From an uncultured Eubacteriales bacterium (GTDB taxonomy: Bacteria; Bacillota; Clostridia; Oscillospirales; CAG-272), in NCBI GenBank assembly GCA_934434925.1, contig CAKSAC010000002.1:1-64000 (forward strand): a stretch of 64,000 nt of DNA. The letters are read 5' to 3'. The position numbers and the translations under genes were made by a program. The notes beneath the pieces are model-generated. The model ran no database searches. It worked only from the letters and a program-made list of their open reading frames with translations, and was not told where the DNA came from. Below, one piece after another: positions 23,684-31,493 of the stretch (positions within the stretch are counted from its first letter, which is position 1; each line of letters starts with the position of its first letter).

Positions 23684-24487
23684 TCAGTTGCCGTGCCGGT
23701 CATTGTCGGACTTTTGGAGAAAAGCGCAAAGCAACGGTGACTTCGGATGTTCAAAGACCTCGGCAGGGGTTCCCTGCTCTTCAATCACCCCGTTGGCCAT
23801 AAAAACGACCTTGTCTGCCACGTCGCGGGCAAAGGCCATTTCATGCGTGACGATCAGCATGGTGCGATCGGCGTTTTTCAGTGATTTGATGACCTTCAGG
23901 ACTTCGCCGGTGAGTTCCGGGTCAAGAGCCGAGGTCGGTTCGTCAAAGCAAAGGATATCCGGCGATAGTGCAAGCGCGCGGGCGATGGCCACACGCTGAC
24001 ACTGCCCGCCCGAGAGTTCACAGGGGTAATTCCCGGCTTTATCGGAAAGACCGACGCTTTCCAGCAGTTCCAGTGCGCGGGCGCGGCACCGGGCCGCCGT
24101 TTCCTTTTTCAGGGACTTGAAAGTTCCCGCTTTGCGCAGGCGCTCACGCTCCCGCAAAAAGAGAGGCATGCTGATATTGTCTGCCGCTGTATACTGCGGA
24201 AAAAGATTGAAGGACTGAAAAACCAGCCCGAACCCCAGTCGCATTTTGCGAATTTCGGCATCGGTATATTCTTTTGAAGCGTCGTAGAGTTCCCGTCCGC
24301 CGATACGGATTTTTCCTTTCTCGGGTTTTTCCAGAAAATTCAGGCAACGGAGAAAGGTGCTTTTCCCGCCGCCGGAAGACCCGATGACTGCCGTCACTTC
24401 TCCTTTTTCCATAGAGAAATCGATGCCGCACAGGACTGCGGTATCCCCGAATTTTTTTGTCAGATTTTCAATTTCCAAAAATGGCAT
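23684..24487 (-). CDS. polar amino-acid ABC transporter, ATP-binding protein
   Basis: 267 residues. Walker A GSSGGGKST (about 36-44), signature LSGGQCQRVAIARAL and Walker B ILCFDEPTSALDPE, with the H-loop His in VTHEM. Closest in layout to GlnQ/ArtP-type subunits. An unusual insertion of about 15 charged residues (around 118-134) sits after the Q-loop region. Three bases separate it from the permease gene upstream, and the binding-protein gene leads the operon, so this is a complete three-part importer. Confidence 0.93.
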   Translation of the reverse strand: MPFLEIENLTKKFGDTAVLCGIDFSMEKGEVTAVIGSSGGGKSTFLRCLNFLEKPEKGKIRIGGRELYDASKEYTDAEIRKMRLGFGLVFQSFNLFPQYTAADNISMPLFLRERERLRKAGTFKSLKKETAARCRARALELLESVGLSDKAGNYPCELSGGQCQRVAIARALALSPDILCFDEPTSALDPELTGEVLKVIKSLKNADRTMLIVTHEMAFARDVADKVVFMANGVIEEQGTPAEVFEHPKSPLLCAFLQKSDNDRHGN

Positions 24488-24490
24488 ATT

Positions 24491-25147
24491 TTACACCTTG
24501 AAATACGATAATTTCTTTTCCGCCCGGCCAAGGAGAATCGTCACGACACCGTTGAAAATGAGATAGAAAAGCCCGGCATAAAAGATCGGCCAGAGAACCA
24601 CCTGCTTGTTCACAATCTGCTTGGCAACGGTAAAGAGATCAACGCTGACGACCACGCTGGCCAGCGCCGTATCCTTGACAAGCGTAATGATTTCATTCGA
24701 CATCGGCGCAATGATGCGTTTGACAAATTGCAGGAGCGTCACCTTGAAGAATATCTCGGACCTTGTCATGCCGAGAACCTGCCCCGCCTCCGACTGCCCA
24801 TAGGGAACGCTCTGAATCCCGCCGCGGTATATCTCCGAAAAATAGCAGGCGTAGTTGATGGAAAAGGCGATACAAACCATCAGCAATTGCTGTGCTGTGG
24901 TGCGGATCGGCAAGCCGAGCCAAAGCCCGGGGCCGAGAGCGCACACGATGATCTGGAGCATCAGCGGCGTTCCCCGGACAATCCATACCAGACTGCGGAC
25001 AGCGGCACGGAGCGGGAGAAAGCGCGACATCGAACCGAAGCTGATGAGAAGGCCGAGCGGCAAGGAGGCCGCAAGCGTTGCAAAGAATATAACCGCAGTA
25101 TAGGCGAACCCCTGAAGGAGTTCGCCCGTTATTGCCCAAAAACTCAT
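24491..25147 (-). CDS. polar amino-acid ABC transporter, permease
   Basis: 218 residues, HisM/GlnP type with about five membrane helices. The coupling-helix motif, which contacts the ATPase, is recognisable as GQSEAGQVLGMTRSEIFFKVTL (EAA loop; key residues E-A-x3-G). Single permease, presumably a homodimer. It lies three bases before the ATPase gene and 33 bases after the binding-protein gene on the same strand. Confidence 0.92.
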   Translation of the reverse strand: MSFWAITGELLQGFAYTAVIFFATLAASLPLGLLISFGSMSRFLPLRAAVRSLVWIVRGTPLMLQIIVCALGPGLWLGLPIRTTAQQLLMVCIAFSINYACYFSEIYRGGIQSVPYGQSEAGQVLGMTRSEIFFKVTLLQFVKRIIAPMSNEIITLVKDTALASVVVSVDLFTVAKQIVNKQVVLWPIFYAGLFYLIFNGVVTILLGRAEKKLSYFKV

Positions 25148-25180
25148 GATTTTTGATAATCCTTAATTGATAATCGTCTC

Positions 25181-26026
25181 TTATTTTTCCTTTTTCACGA
25201 TGCACGATTCTCCGGCGGAACCGCTTTCAGCAGCGACAATCGCATCCTTCATATCGGCAGTGGTCTTGTATTTTTCAGCGTCCGCTTTGCGGATGACAGC
25301 CACCTGCTTGTTGTTCATATACGGGATCGAGATTTCCCAGGCATTCAGCCGTTCTTCCGTGATGGTCATCCCATTCCAGATGCAGTCGATTGTTTTGGAT
25401 TTGATCAGCGCCTCTTTGGCGTTCCAGTCGATCAGTTTGAATTCCACCGCAAGACCGATCTTCGCTCCGACGGCCTTGGCCAGTTCTACGTCAAAGCCGA
25501 CCAGTTCACCGTCTTTTTCCCACGAGATCGGCGCAAAATCGGTATAACCGACGATCATCTTCCCCTGATTGACCACATAATCCCAGTCGGCTTTTTCCGC
25601 CTCGGTCATTTCCGTGAATGTGGCATTTGTATCGATGCAGACTTCGGAAGCAAGTCCGTATTTTTCCGCGATTGTTCCGACGGTTCCATCCTTGGTAAGC
25701 TCGACGAGCGCCGCGTTGATCTTCTTCATCAGACCGCTGCCTTTACGGACGGCAACGCCGTACTGTTCGGTGGCGAGGGTAAGACCTTCCACAATCATCA
25801 AAGAGCCGGAATAGGTGCTGTCCTGAGACATATAATACCCGGCCATCACGCTGTCCATCACGCCGACATCCACCGATTGAGCGTTCAACTGGAAGAGCAG
25901 ATCCTTCTGGGAGCTCAACGCCTTAAACTCTTTTCCGAAATTCAGTTTTTCTCCGCAGGAAGCAAGCGTGAATACCGCGCCGACAGCCAGCAGAACAGCC
26001 AGAACAAGTGCAAGTGCTTTTTTCAT
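25181..26026 (-). CDS. amino-acid-binding lipoprotein of an ABC importer, apparently circularly permuted
   Basis: 281 residues. A lipoprotein signal peptide ends in LASC with Cys24 as lipid anchor. The two halves of a family 3 solute-binding protein are in swapped order: residues 30-128 match the canonical C-terminal part (SVDVGVMDSVMAGYY, YGVAVRKGSGL, KINAALVELTKDGT), and residues 152-281 match the canonical N-terminal part (GYTDFAPISW, LVGFDVELAKAVGAKIG, WNGMTITEER). A linker (129-151) joins them. The protein stops at SGSAGESC, just where a normal protein would continue into what is here the N-terminus. The start follows AGGGGT. Leader has tandem repeats and an operator-like palindrome. Confidence 0.85.
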   Translation of the reverse strand: MKKALALVLAVLLAVGAVFTLASCGEKLNFGKEFKALSSQKDLLFQLNAQSVDVGVMDSVMAGYYMSQDSTYSGSLMIVEGLTLATEQYGVAVRKGSGLMKKINAALVELTKDGTVGTIAEKYGLASEVCIDTNATFTEMTEAEKADWDYVVNQGKMIVGYTDFAPISWEKDGELVGFDVELAKAVGAKIGLAVEFKLIDWNAKEALIKSKTIDCIWNGMTITEERLNAWEISIPYMNNKQVAVIRKADAEKYKTTADMKDAIVAAESGSAGESCIVKKEK

Positions 26027-26060
26027 TTTTTTATACCCCTTTTTGTTTTGTTTTTTCATA

Positions 26061-26090
26061 AACTTTAGTTTGCTGAACTTTAGTTTGCTG
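26061..26090. repeat. 15-bp tandem repeat in the binding-protein leader
   Basis: AACTTTAGTTTGCTG occurs twice head to tail (26061-26075, 26076-26090), between the promoter and the ribosome site. Each copy carries the TTTAG half-site seen in the palindrome at 26103-26116. Confidence 0.85.
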
Positions 26091-26100
26091 AATTGGTTAT

Positions 26101-26129
26101 AGTTTAGCACGCTAAAGCGAACTTGTCAA
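26101..26129 (-). promoter_or_regulatory. promoter and overlapping palindromic operator of the amino-acid ABC operon
   Basis: Minus strand TTGACA (26129-26124), 17 bases, TAAACT (26106-26101). The perfect inverted repeat TTTAGC-GT-GCTAAA (26116-26103) spans the spacer and the -10 box, so a bound protein would block polymerase. The regulator is unknown. Confidence 0.7.
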
Positions 26130-26325
26130 GGGGTTTTTGAAAAAAAGTTGAAAAATTTTTTTCGCGGCCGACGGCTGGTGCAGGTATGCGGGAAAACAGA
26201 CGAAATTCCGGGGAAAAAACCGAAGAAAAACGCTGACAGCCGCCGAGGCGCATGGCGAAGACCGTGCCGTTCTTTTTATTTTTTCCGGAAAAAAGGCTCT
26301 TTTTTGCAAAGGAGTGATTTATGGA

Positions 26326-26354
26326 TTGACAGATCGGAAAAAGGGGGGTATACT
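26326..26354 (+). promoter_or_regulatory. sigma-A promoter of the Gfo/Idh gene
   Basis: TTGACA (26326-26331), 17 bases, TATACT (26349-26354). Start codon 33 bases downstream. Confidence 0.82.
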
Positions 26355-26386
26355 GGATATGAATCAACCGGAAGGGGATACTTATA

Positions 26387-27445
26387 ATGAATAAGAAAAA
26401 TCTGGCCGTTGTCGGATACGGCGGCATGGGTTCCTGGCATGTGAAACACGCGCAACAAAGCGACTGCGTGAATCTTGTCGGCATTTATGATATTAAGGAA
26501 GACCGGCGTGCCGCGGCGCGCGCCGCCGGCATCTGCGCCTACGAAACCCTGGAAGAACTGCTGACTGATCCGAAGATCGACCTGGTAACAGTCGCCATCC
26601 CGAATGACGCGCACCGCGATATGGTCATCCGCCTGCTGGAAGCGGGGAAAAACGTGATCTGTGAAAAACCCGTCACCACAAACTCCTGCGACCTTGCGGA
26701 CATGATCGACGCGGCCAACCGCACCGGAAAGCTCTTCACCGTACATCAGAACCGCCGCTGGGATGTGGACTACCTTGCCGTGAAGGCGCTGAGGGAGAGC
26801 GGGGAGATCGGGCAGGTCCTGCGGGTCGAATCCCGGATCCACGGTGCCAACGGCATTCCGGGAGACTGGCGCAAGGAAAAGGAGCACGGCGGCGGCATGA
26901 TGCTTGACTGGGGTGTGCATCTGATCGACCAGATGCTCGGGATTCTCCCCGGGAAAATTGTCAAAATCTATTGCCAATGCACACATATCCGGTTCCGGGA
27001 GGTTGACGACGGATTTTACCTGACAATCACCTTTGAAGACGGCACCGTCGGTACGGTCGAGGTCGGCACCTGCAATTACATTTCTCTCCCCCGTTTTTAT
27101 GTGCAAGGGAAAAACGGTACGGCCATCATCACGGACTGGTGCGAAAAAATGCATGTGGTACGCGATCTGCTGGAAGTTCCCTCTTCTGTCGGGGCAACGC
27201 CGGTCGAAACGGCCGCCGGCCTTACCAAGACCATGGCTCCCCGCACCGAAGCCACGGTCAAATCCTGGGATGTGGAGCGTCCTGTGTCGGACGTCCATGA
27301 TTTCTATCGCAATGTCTGCCGTTGTATCGACGGTGAAGAAACGCCGATCGTCACCCATCAGCAGGTGGCGCGCGTCATGCGCGTGATGGAAGCCGCATTT
27401 GAGAGTGACCGTCTCGGCATGCCGGTCGCCTTTGACGACAACTGA
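26387..27445 (+). CDS. Gfo/Idh/MocA-family NAD(P)-dependent dehydrogenase
   Basis: 352 residues. The Rossmann start VVGYGGMGSWH (about 8-18) binds the nucleotide, and the family motif CEKPVTTN (about 92-99) carries the catalytic Lys. Second-domain signature HGGGMMLDWGVHLID includes the conserved Asp and His. Such enzymes oxidise cyclic sugars, inositols or sugar derivatives. The gene is alone with its own promoter; substrate unknown. The start follows GAAGGGGA; an 11-codon reading frame that overlaps the start is considered chance. Confidence 0.9.
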   Translation: MNKKNLAVVGYGGMGSWHVKHAQQSDCVNLVGIYDIKEDRRAAARAAGICAYETLEELLTDPKIDLVTVAIPNDAHRDMVIRLLEAGKNVICEKPVTTNSCDLADMIDAANRTGKLFTVHQNRRWDVDYLAVKALRESGEIGQVLRVESRIHGANGIPGDWRKEKEHGGGMMLDWGVHLIDQMLGILPGKIVKIYCQCTHIRFREVDDGFYLTITFEDGTVGTVEVGTCNYISLPRFYVQGKNGTAIITDWCEKMHVVRDLLEVPSSVGATPVETAAGLTKTMAPRTEATVKSWDVERPVSDVHDFYRNVCRCIDGEETPIVTHQQVARVMRVMEAAFESDRLGMPVAFDDN

Positions 27446-27561
27446 CCCCCGCTCCTTTTTCGGAATACGTAAAACGCACAGAAAAAACACGGAATAGCCG
27501 GATGTTATGCACCTCGGTTTCCCGCGTTTTTTCTTTTCCTTATTATCAGTTTATGAAACGC

Positions 27562-27659
27562 GCACGGAGAAAAATATAGGCAGGGGGAAATATGGGCGGG
27601 GAAAAATGTGTGCGGAGAAAAATATGGGCGGGGAAAAATGTGCGCGGAGAAAAATATGG
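27562..27659. repeat. 16-bp tandem repeat, alternating variants
   Basis: Units GCGGAGAAAAATATGG and GCGGGGAAAAATGTGY alternate over about six copies. It lies downstream of both the Gfo/Idh gene and, on the other strand, tRNA-Arg, between two 3' ends. No coding function is supported. Confidence 0.85.
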
Positions 27660-27696
27660 GCGCAGACAAAGCGCGCTCCCCGGTAATTCCCGATTG

Positions 27697-27723
27697 AAAA
27701 AAGCGTCCAAAAGGACGCTTTTT
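27697..27723 (-). terminator. terminator of tRNA-Arg
   Basis: An 11-bp stem AAAAAGCGTCC/GGACGCTTTTT around AAAA begins directly after the tRNA CCA end on the minus strand and ends in a T-run. Confidence 0.9.
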
Positions 27724-27799
27724 GGCCTACCCGACAGGATTCGAACCTGCGGCCTCAAGAGTCGGAGTCTTGCGCTCTATCCAGCTGGGCTACGGGTAG
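27723..27799 (-). tRNA. tRNA-Arg (anticodon CCG)
   Basis: 77 bases including an encoded CCA. Acceptor CTACCCG/CGGGTAG, anticodon stem CAAGA/TCTTG with loop CTCCGAC (anticodon CCG at 27765-27763, reading codon CGG), and T arm GCAGG-TTCGAAT-CCTGT are all visible. The D stem has one C-A mismatch. Confidence 0.95.
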
Positions 27800-27871
27800 A
27801 TTTTGCTGACTTGTCTATTGTAGCACAGTTTTCCGGAAAACGCAACCTTCTTTTCCGATTTTTTTGAAATT

Positions 27872-28729
27872 TTATTTTGAAGGATCGTCTTTGTCGTCAA
27901 CCGGAGCGGTTTTTTCCGGCGAACAGGCCAGAAGATTGCGGCGGATCGTTTGTCTGCCGCGCCATGCGAAGGCCCGACGCGAAAAAGTCTCCTTGTCCAT
28001 CGCGTCCAGAAGGGGAAGCGTGAGACGAGAAATCCTCTCCTCGTGAAAAAAAGCAATCGGCGTTTGCACACCGGAGGCAATCGCCCGGCGGGTATGCGGA
28101 CAGGCAAGCTGGCATAGATCACATCCCCACACCGTGTGGCAGGTCCGCAAAAGAGCCGCCGTTTCCGCCGTCAGTTCTCCCTTTTTCTGCGTCAGGGCGG
28201 ACAGGCATTCTCCTTTCCCCGCCAAGGCGCCGGTCGGACAGGCAAAAAGACAGGCGTCGCACCCTTCGCACCCCCTCGGCGGATAAAGCGGAAATCCGTC
28301 CGGCGGGTCTGCATCCGAAAAAAGTTCGCCGAGGAAGACGAGCGTTCCGTACTTTTTTGTAATCAAAAGGCCGTTCTTTCCGAAAACGCCAAGCCCTGCG
28401 CGCACGGCGGCGGCGCGCTCATCAATCGGCGAATGATCGGCAAAAGCCAAAAACCGTTCGCCCGGGTCCTCGGCGGAAAGCCCCGCGATCAGCCGTTTTG
28501 AAAGCTGCCGCATATAGATATGATAATCGCGCGAAACCGCATACAAAGACAGATTTTCCGCAGGGCCGGTATAATAAGGAACGGCGTAAATCAACACGCT
28601 TTTGGCGCAAAAGTTCCCGGCCCGGCTGAAAAGTTCGGGGCGGCGCACCGGAGTCTCTGCAATCGGCAAAACCGAAAAAAGCTCTATTTTTTCTTCCCGC
28701 ATCAGGGAACCGAGAATTTCTGCTTTCAT
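27872..28729 (-). CDS. queG: QueG-like epoxyqueuosine reductase
   Basis: 285 residues, shorter than the ~380 of E. coli QueG because the C-terminal HEAT-repeat part is absent, as in other short Firmicute forms. Two ferredoxin-type clusters are visible: CEGCDACLFACPTGAL and CDLCQLACPHTR (the cobalamin-linked [4Fe-4S] pair). The DERAAAVRAGLGVFGKNGLL stretch (key D-E, G-x-G-x3-KN) is the family's substrate region. Last step of queuosine synthesis in tRNA. Start at 28729 after GAGGTG. The short form could have another substrate. Confidence 0.82.
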   Translation of the reverse strand: MKAEILGSLMREEKIELFSVLPIAETPVRRPELFSRAGNFCAKSVLIYAVPYYTGPAENLSLYAVSRDYHIYMRQLSKRLIAGLSAEDPGERFLAFADHSPIDERAAAVRAGLGVFGKNGLLITKKYGTLVFLGELFSDADPPDGFPLYPPRGCEGCDACLFACPTGALAGKGECLSALTQKKGELTAETAALLRTCHTVWGCDLCQLACPHTRRAIASGVQTPIAFFHEERISRLTLPLLDAMDKETFSRRAFAWRGRQTIRRNLLACSPEKTAPVDDKDDPSK

Positions 28730-28747
28730 TCTTTTCACCTCGGGGAA

Positions 28748-28776
28748 AGTATAGCAGACCTTTGTGAAAAATGCAA
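28748..28776 (-). promoter_or_regulatory. sigma-A promoter of the queG-like gene
   Basis: Minus strand TTGCAT (28776-28771), 17 bases, TATACT (28753-28748), with TG one base before the -10. Confidence 0.75.
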
Positions 28777-28803
28777 GAAGTTTTCAAAAATCCGGGTCAC
28801 TGC

Positions 28804-28831
28804 TTGACTTCCGCCACCCGGATGGTATATA
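28804..28831 (+). promoter_or_regulatory. promoter of the DUF3006-plsY unit
   Basis: TTGACT (28804-28809), 16 bases, TATATA (28826-28831). A TATAAT further on (28835-28840) lies too far from this -35 box to pair with it. Confidence 0.55.
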
Positions 28832-28866
28832 GTATATAATGAAAATACGATTCAGGAGTAAGAAAT

Positions 28867-29112
28867 ATGCATCATACCGTTTCCGTGACCGTTGACCGCA
28901 TCGAGGGCGAATACTACGTCGCCGTGGCGGAAGACGGCGAAAGAACCTACGATATTCCCCGTTCGCTGGGAGAGGCGGAAGTGAATGACCTGCTTGTTCT
29001 CACGTTGGACGGAGACAACGTTGTCTCCTTTACGCGGGACCGGGAAGCCGGACAGAAAAAGGCCGCTGAAAATCTTTCCCGTCTGCACGCCCTCTTCAAC
29101 CGTAAAAAATGA
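28867..29112 (+). CDS. DUF3006-family protein
   Basis: 81 residues. The family pattern is a short beta-rich domain: VDRIEGEYYVAVAEDG followed by DIPRSLGEAEVNDLL, matching DUF3006. No function is established; members often sit near hydrolases or lipid genes. The C-terminal third is a charged helix. The start follows GGAGTAAG. Its stop overlaps a possible first ATG of plsY, so it is probably cotranscribed with the lipid and tRNA-modification genes that follow. Confidence 0.85.
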   Translation: MHHTVSVTVDRIEGEYYVAVAEDGERTYDIPRSLGEAEVNDLLVLTLDGDNVVSFTRDREAGQKKAAENLSRLHALFNRKK

Positions 29113-29120
29113 GGGGCACG

Positions 29121-29855
29121 ATGTTCGTTACCATTCTGCAAGAAGGCTTATACGCCACCGTCATCTCGCCGGGGGCGACCGAAATGCCGATCATTCTTCT
29201 TTTACCGCTGCTCCTTTGCGGCTATCTGCTCGGCAGTCTCAACAGTGCCGTGATCGTATCGCGCTGTCTCTATCATGACGATGTGCGCGCCCACGGAAGC
29301 GGGAATGCCGGGCTGACCAATATGTTCCGCGTCTATGGCAAGCGCGCCGCGGCCTTCACGCTGCTCGGCGATATTTTCAAGGCCGCGCTGGCCGTTTTTC
29401 TCGGCGGGTTTTTCTTCGGTTTTTATTACGCGCAGAGCCTCGCCTTCGGCTACATGGGATATATCACGGGTTTTGCCTGCGTTATCGGGCATATCAAACC
29501 CGTCTTTTACCATTTTCGCGGCGGGAAAGGCGTTCTCTGCACCGCGGTCGTGGTACTGATTCTCGCTCCGGTGGTCTTTGCCGTTCTGTTCCTTTCTTTT
29601 CTTCTGATTGTATGGCTGACGCGGTATATATCGCTCGGCTCTGTGGTCGTTGCCGGGTTGTTTCCGATTGCCATGCAAGGATATATGCAGACCTTCCTGG
29701 GGCAGGAAAAATACGACGGCGCGCTGGTGTTGCTGGCAATCTGTTTTACCGTTGTCATCGTATTCTGTCACCGGCAGAACCTGGTACGCCTCTGGAATCA
29801 TAAAGAAAACAAATTTTCTTTTCACCGGCACCATGACGGGGAGGAAGAAAAATGA
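29121..29855 (+). CDS. plsY: glycerol-3-phosphate acyltransferase PlsY
   Basis: 244 residues, membrane protein that transfers acyl from acyl-phosphate to glycerol 3-phosphate, the first step of phospholipid synthesis. Three conserved loops are visible: GYLLGSLNSAVIVSR, GSGNAGLTNMFRVYGK and the HFRGGKGV phosphate loop. The N-terminus is about 20 residues longer than usual, and the C-terminal His-rich tail is unusual. Two starts compete: 29109 overlaps the DUF3006 stop but has no ribosome site; 29121 has GAGGGG upstream and is preferred. Its stop overlaps the next start by four bases. Confidence 0.92.
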   Translation: MFVTILQEGLYATVISPGATEMPIILLLPLLLCGYLLGSLNSAVIVSRCLYHDDVRAHGSGNAGLTNMFRVYGKRAAAFTLLGDIFKAALAVFLGGFFFGFYYAQSLAFGYMGYITGFACVIGHIKPVFYHFRGGKGVLCTAVVVLILAPVVFAVLFLSFLLIVWLTRYISLGSVVVAGLFPIAMQGYMQTFLGQEKYDGALVLLAICFTVVIVFCHRQNLVRLWNHKENKFSFHRHHDGEEEK

Positions 29856-31036
29856 GCGAGAACCGGGAAAAATTCCTGTCGCTTCTGAACCGTGCGGCAA
29901 CGGCCGGCAAGCTCCGGCGCGTTGTTTTTTCGCGCGGGCCGGTCGGCGCACCCAAGCGGATTGACGGACGTGTCTGCCTGTTCCGTGACGCGGCCGTACT
30001 GGCTACCGAGACTGCGTTTGCAGACGGAAAAGTGCTTCATGCCCGCTATCCTCTGCCGCTTTCGGCCGAGGACTTCTCCGCTCTCCTCTCGGAGTTCCGG
30101 CAGGCAGATCTGCTCAGCGAATGCGGGAACGCGGAATACAAACGGAGCGCCGGGGGCCGGGATATTCTCCGTGTGCCGAACGGTATGATCCCGGCACTTT
30201 CGGAGGCCGGAGTCTGCCTGCCCGCCGAAACGCTTGATCGGAAAAAAGAACATATTCTGACCGGAGCGGAGCCTTTTTTACGCAGTCTGGAAATTGCCGA
30301 CAAAAACGGGCGCGTTCATGATAAAAAACAGCCGAAATTCCGGCAAATTAACCGCTTTTTGGAATATTTGCGGGATGTGGAAGAATTTCTCCCCCGGGAA
30401 GACCCACTTCTGATTTATGATCTCTGTTGCGGGAAAAGTTATCTCAGTTTTGCCGTTTATCATTACTTTTCCGTCCTGCGGGGGCGGCGGGTTGATATGC
30501 TCTGCCTTGACCGCAAGACCGATGTCATGGATTTTTGCCGCGAGGCCGCCGGGCAACTCGGATTCACCGGTATGCGCTTTCTGGCCGAGGATGTTCGTGC
30601 CACCCCTGCCGGGCATCCCGGACTGCTGATTTCGCTTCACGCCTGCGATACCGCCACCGATCTTGTGCTGGAAGCCGGAATCCGATTCGGGGCGGAAGTG
30701 ATCCTGTCTACCCCTTGCTGCCATCGGACGCTCTCGCGCCATCTTGCCTGTCCGCCCCTCGCTTTTGCGGCCGGGCAGCCGCAACTCCGCCAAAAACTTT
30801 CCGAGGCGCTGACCGACGGCCTGCGCGCCCTGCACCTCGCCGAAAACGGGTATCGGGTAACCGTCACGGAACTGACCGACCCGGACGACACCCCCAAAAA
30901 CACGCTTCTCCGTGCCGTCCGCGACCGTGCGGCCGGGCATGAATCGAGAGCCGAAAAAGCCGCGGCCGACTACCGGGCCGCGCTGGCATTCCTCTTCGGA
31001 GAGGAGGCAGACGGATACCTGTCCGCCCTCTTATGA
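29852..31036 (+). CDS. SAM-dependent methyltransferase, RNA-methyltransferase-like
   Basis: 394 residues. The centre holds a Rossmann-type methyltransferase: IYDLCCGKSYLSFAVYHYF (S-adenosylmethionine motif I, about 188-206), LDRK (motif II) and the ISLHACDTATDLVL region. An upstream KFRQINRFLEYL stretch is typical of the Methyltransf_32-like group, thought to act on RNA. The N-terminal ~150 residues are less conserved. It is coupled by a four-base overlap to plsY, and tsaE starts two bases after its stop. Target unknown. Confidence 0.75.
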   Translation: MSENREKFLSLLNRAATAGKLRRVVFSRGPVGAPKRIDGRVCLFRDAAVLATETAFADGKVLHARYPLPLSAEDFSALLSEFRQADLLSECGNAEYKRSAGGRDILRVPNGMIPALSEAGVCLPAETLDRKKEHILTGAEPFLRSLEIADKNGRVHDKKQPKFRQINRFLEYLRDVEEFLPREDPLLIYDLCCGKSYLSFAVYHYFSVLRGRRVDMLCLDRKTDVMDFCREAAGQLGFTGMRFLAEDVRATPAGHPGLLISLHACDTATDLVLEAGIRFGAEVILSTPCCHRTLSRHLACPPLAFAAGQPQLRQKLSEALTDGLRALHLAENGYRVTVTELTDPDDTPKNTLLRAVRDRAAGHESRAEKAAADYRAALAFLFGEEADGYLSALL

Positions 31037-31037
31037 T

Positions 31038-31493
31038 ATGAAACAATACAGAAGTAACAGCACGGAAGAAACCGAAAATATCGGGAAAAAGATCGGAGAA
31101 TCCTTGCGCGCGTCCGGCGTGCGCCGGGCCTTTCTGGCACTCTTCGGCGAGATGGGGGTCGGCAAAACAGCCTTCTGCCGCGGGGTATGCGAAGCGGTGG
31201 CTCCCGGCGCGGCGGTGCGCAGCCCCACCTACACCGTCGTCAATGAATACCCCGGCAAACCCGTGCCGGTCTTTCATTTTGACATGTACCGCATTGCCGA
31301 CGCGGATGATCTTTATTCCGTCGGGTTCACCGATTATCTGGCGCGGGATGGAATCATTTTGTGTGAATGGAGCGAAAAAATCCGGGGAGAAATTCCGGCG
31401 GACGCTTTGTTCATCACCCTTTCCCGGGCGGGAGACAAAGACGGGCGGATCATCACCGTGGAAGGAGAGAGCCATGAAAATCTTATCGATTGA
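31038..31493 (+). CDS. tsaE: tRNA threonylcarbamoyladenosine protein TsaE
   Basis: 151 residues. ATPase of the TsaB-TsaD-TsaE complex that makes t6A37 in tRNA. The P-loop GEMGVGKT (about 37-44) and SPTYTVVNEY are diagnostic, and the FDMYRI stretch follows. It starts one base after the preceding stop codon and overlaps tsaB by 20 bases, the common tsaE-tsaB pairing. tsaD is not in this window. Confidence 0.95.
   Translation: MKQYRSNSTEETENIGKKIGESLRASGVRRAFLALFGEMGVGKTAFCRGVCEAVAPGAAVRSPTYTVVNEYPGKPVPVFHFDMYRIADADDLYSVGFTDYLARDGIILCEWSEKIRGEIPADALFITLSRAGDKDGRIITVEGESHENLID

Noticed and set aside
26311..26329. Ribosome site followed by ATG-GAT-TGA
   Set aside because: The frame ends after two codons and lies within the promoter region, so it cannot be a gene.
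26360..26395. 11-codon leader peptide overlapping the Gfo/Idh start
   Set aside because: It has no ribosome site and no run of regulatory codons; the overlap with the real start looks like chance.
27592..27867. Plus-strand frame through the 16-bp repeat and tRNA-Arg
   Set aside because: It reads through a minisatellite, a terminator and a tRNA gene, so it is not coding.
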